Assembly (NCBI GenBank): GCA_958450365.1
Contig: CAUEEP010000913.1
Coordinates: 973,001 to 1,037,000, forward strand
Source: Mesorhabditis belari
Taxonomy: Eukaryota > Nematoda > Chromadorea > Rhabditida > Rhabditidae
Direction of reading: 5' to 3'
DNA length: 64,000 nt
Below, piece after piece: positions 63,114 through 64,000 of the stretch. Both the position numbers and the translations under genes were made by a program. The notes beneath the pieces were generated by a model that did no database searches, had not been told where the DNA came from, and worked only from the letters and a program-made list of their open reading frames with translations. Each line of letters opens with the position of its first letter. Position 1 is the stretch's first letter.

Positions 63114-64000
63114 AACAGGATCGGACCTCGATAAATTTATGAAAAACATTGGGAAAATGAGGGTTTTGAGTTTCTAAATTGTACCAGAGTTGAAATTTTG
63201 ACTTTTATTTGTAGAAAAAAAGCTTGTTTCAAGTTGGAGGGTGCATTTTTGAGAAGTTTAAGCTAGTGCAAATTATTCTTATGTTTAAAAATGTACTGTA
63301 GTAGATTTTGTAATGACACTTTTTTGATTTTTAGTTGAACTTTTTGAAACTCAAAGCTTAGAGCCCAAATTTTTCGCAAAGCCCAAATTTTTTCAACAAA
63401 ATTGAAACTTTCTTTGACTATTGAGGTTCGACTTTTGTACCAAATTTTTATATTTTCGAGTAATTTCCTAGTTTTTACAAATCTAGTTCAGTTTCAAAAA
63501 TAGAAACTTTCAATCGTAAATTTATTGTTCTACAATTTCCAAAATCCCCCCTCCCCCCAAAAAAACGGGTTTCGCGCACATTTTTCCTTTGTGAAATTTC
63601 TATTTTCTAGCAATTCTAGTTTTATTTTTGAGATGATTCGATTTTTTTCAAAAAACACTTTCCGAAGATTCTAACGAATTTTACCCTACCTGTGTACATA
63701 CGCAAAGAAAATAGTCAAAAAACTTGAAATTGAAGTGAAATTTTTTGTCAAAATTCTGCACCCGGTTGTTGTGATTTGAGTGAAAAGATTTTAAAACAAA
63801 AATTTCTGCATTTTTTGAAAGAAAAACTTTTCAACGCCATTTTCTAAAATTTGTAATGATGCTTGCCAAAAATGTTTTCGAAATCCTCTACTTATGTTTT
63901 TTTTCTTTTGCGTTTTTCGGAGTTCTATGTATTTTCTTTTCCGGTTTTAGCTTTTTTCGTACTTTAATTCGGATGAAAAAGATGGATATTTATTGTGTGG
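63114..64000 (+). other. 3' untranslated region and downstream sequence
   Basis: The sequence is AT-rich with no further gene. I do not find a clean AATAAA, so the poly(A) site cannot be placed. The transcript may use a variant signal. Confidence 0.5.

Overview
The window looks like a rhabditid-type nematode chromosome. It is AT-rich, most intron acceptors read TTTTCAG or close variants, small introns sit among very large ones, and it is packed with Tc1/mariner-type inverted-repeat elements. No prokaryotic feature is present. I cannot name the species; the density of short repeats makes an assembly-grade copy of C. elegans unlikely.

One protein-coding gene can be supported. It lies on the + strand, spans roughly 11.7 kb to 63.1 kb, and has at least 27 coding exons. 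Joining the exons by reading frame gives a protein of about 1,030 residues or slightly more. It carries an N-terminal Gly/Gln/Pro-rich half, an ELM2 domain (57059-57655), a SANT/Myb-like domain (58147-58699), one C2H2 zinc finger (61360-61680) and a Gln/Leu-rich tail. This order matches the MIDEAS/TRERF1/ZNF541 corepressor family, whose C. elegans member is saeg-1. These proteins scaffold class I histone deacetylase (MiDAC-type) complexes in the nucleus. A second, shorter start is likely at 40465, in the middle of a 24.8-kb intron. It sits behind a TTTTCAG that could accept a spliced leader, and it would give a 714-residue form that keeps all three domains and drops the N-terminal half.

The first 11.7 kb contain no convincing gene. 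They hold nested inverted-repeat elements, a tRNA-derived SINE, a 5S-rRNA-like SINE, a LINE 3' end, minisatellites and low-complexity DNA. This could be intergenic DNA, or long 5' introns of the same gene.

The introns are a dense, layered collection of mobile elements. They include a 1.24-kb mariner with a DD34D transposase (frameshifted), two internally deleted mariners with the same deletion, a mariner-derived foldback that keeps only DNA-binding helices, a Tc1-like element around a 13-bp minisatellite, a TTAA-flanked piggyBac remnant, two pogo-like elements, a palindromic family with 8-bp target duplications (including a 63-bp minimal copy), a roughly 12-copy 210-bp TA-flanked MITE family, a four-copy 270-bp family, two identical-length 520-bp MITEs, tRNA-derived SINEs and many minisatellites. 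Several elements are nested in one another or duplicated as blocks. Every intronic inverted repeat would be transcribed as a hairpin in the saeg-1-like pre-mRNA.
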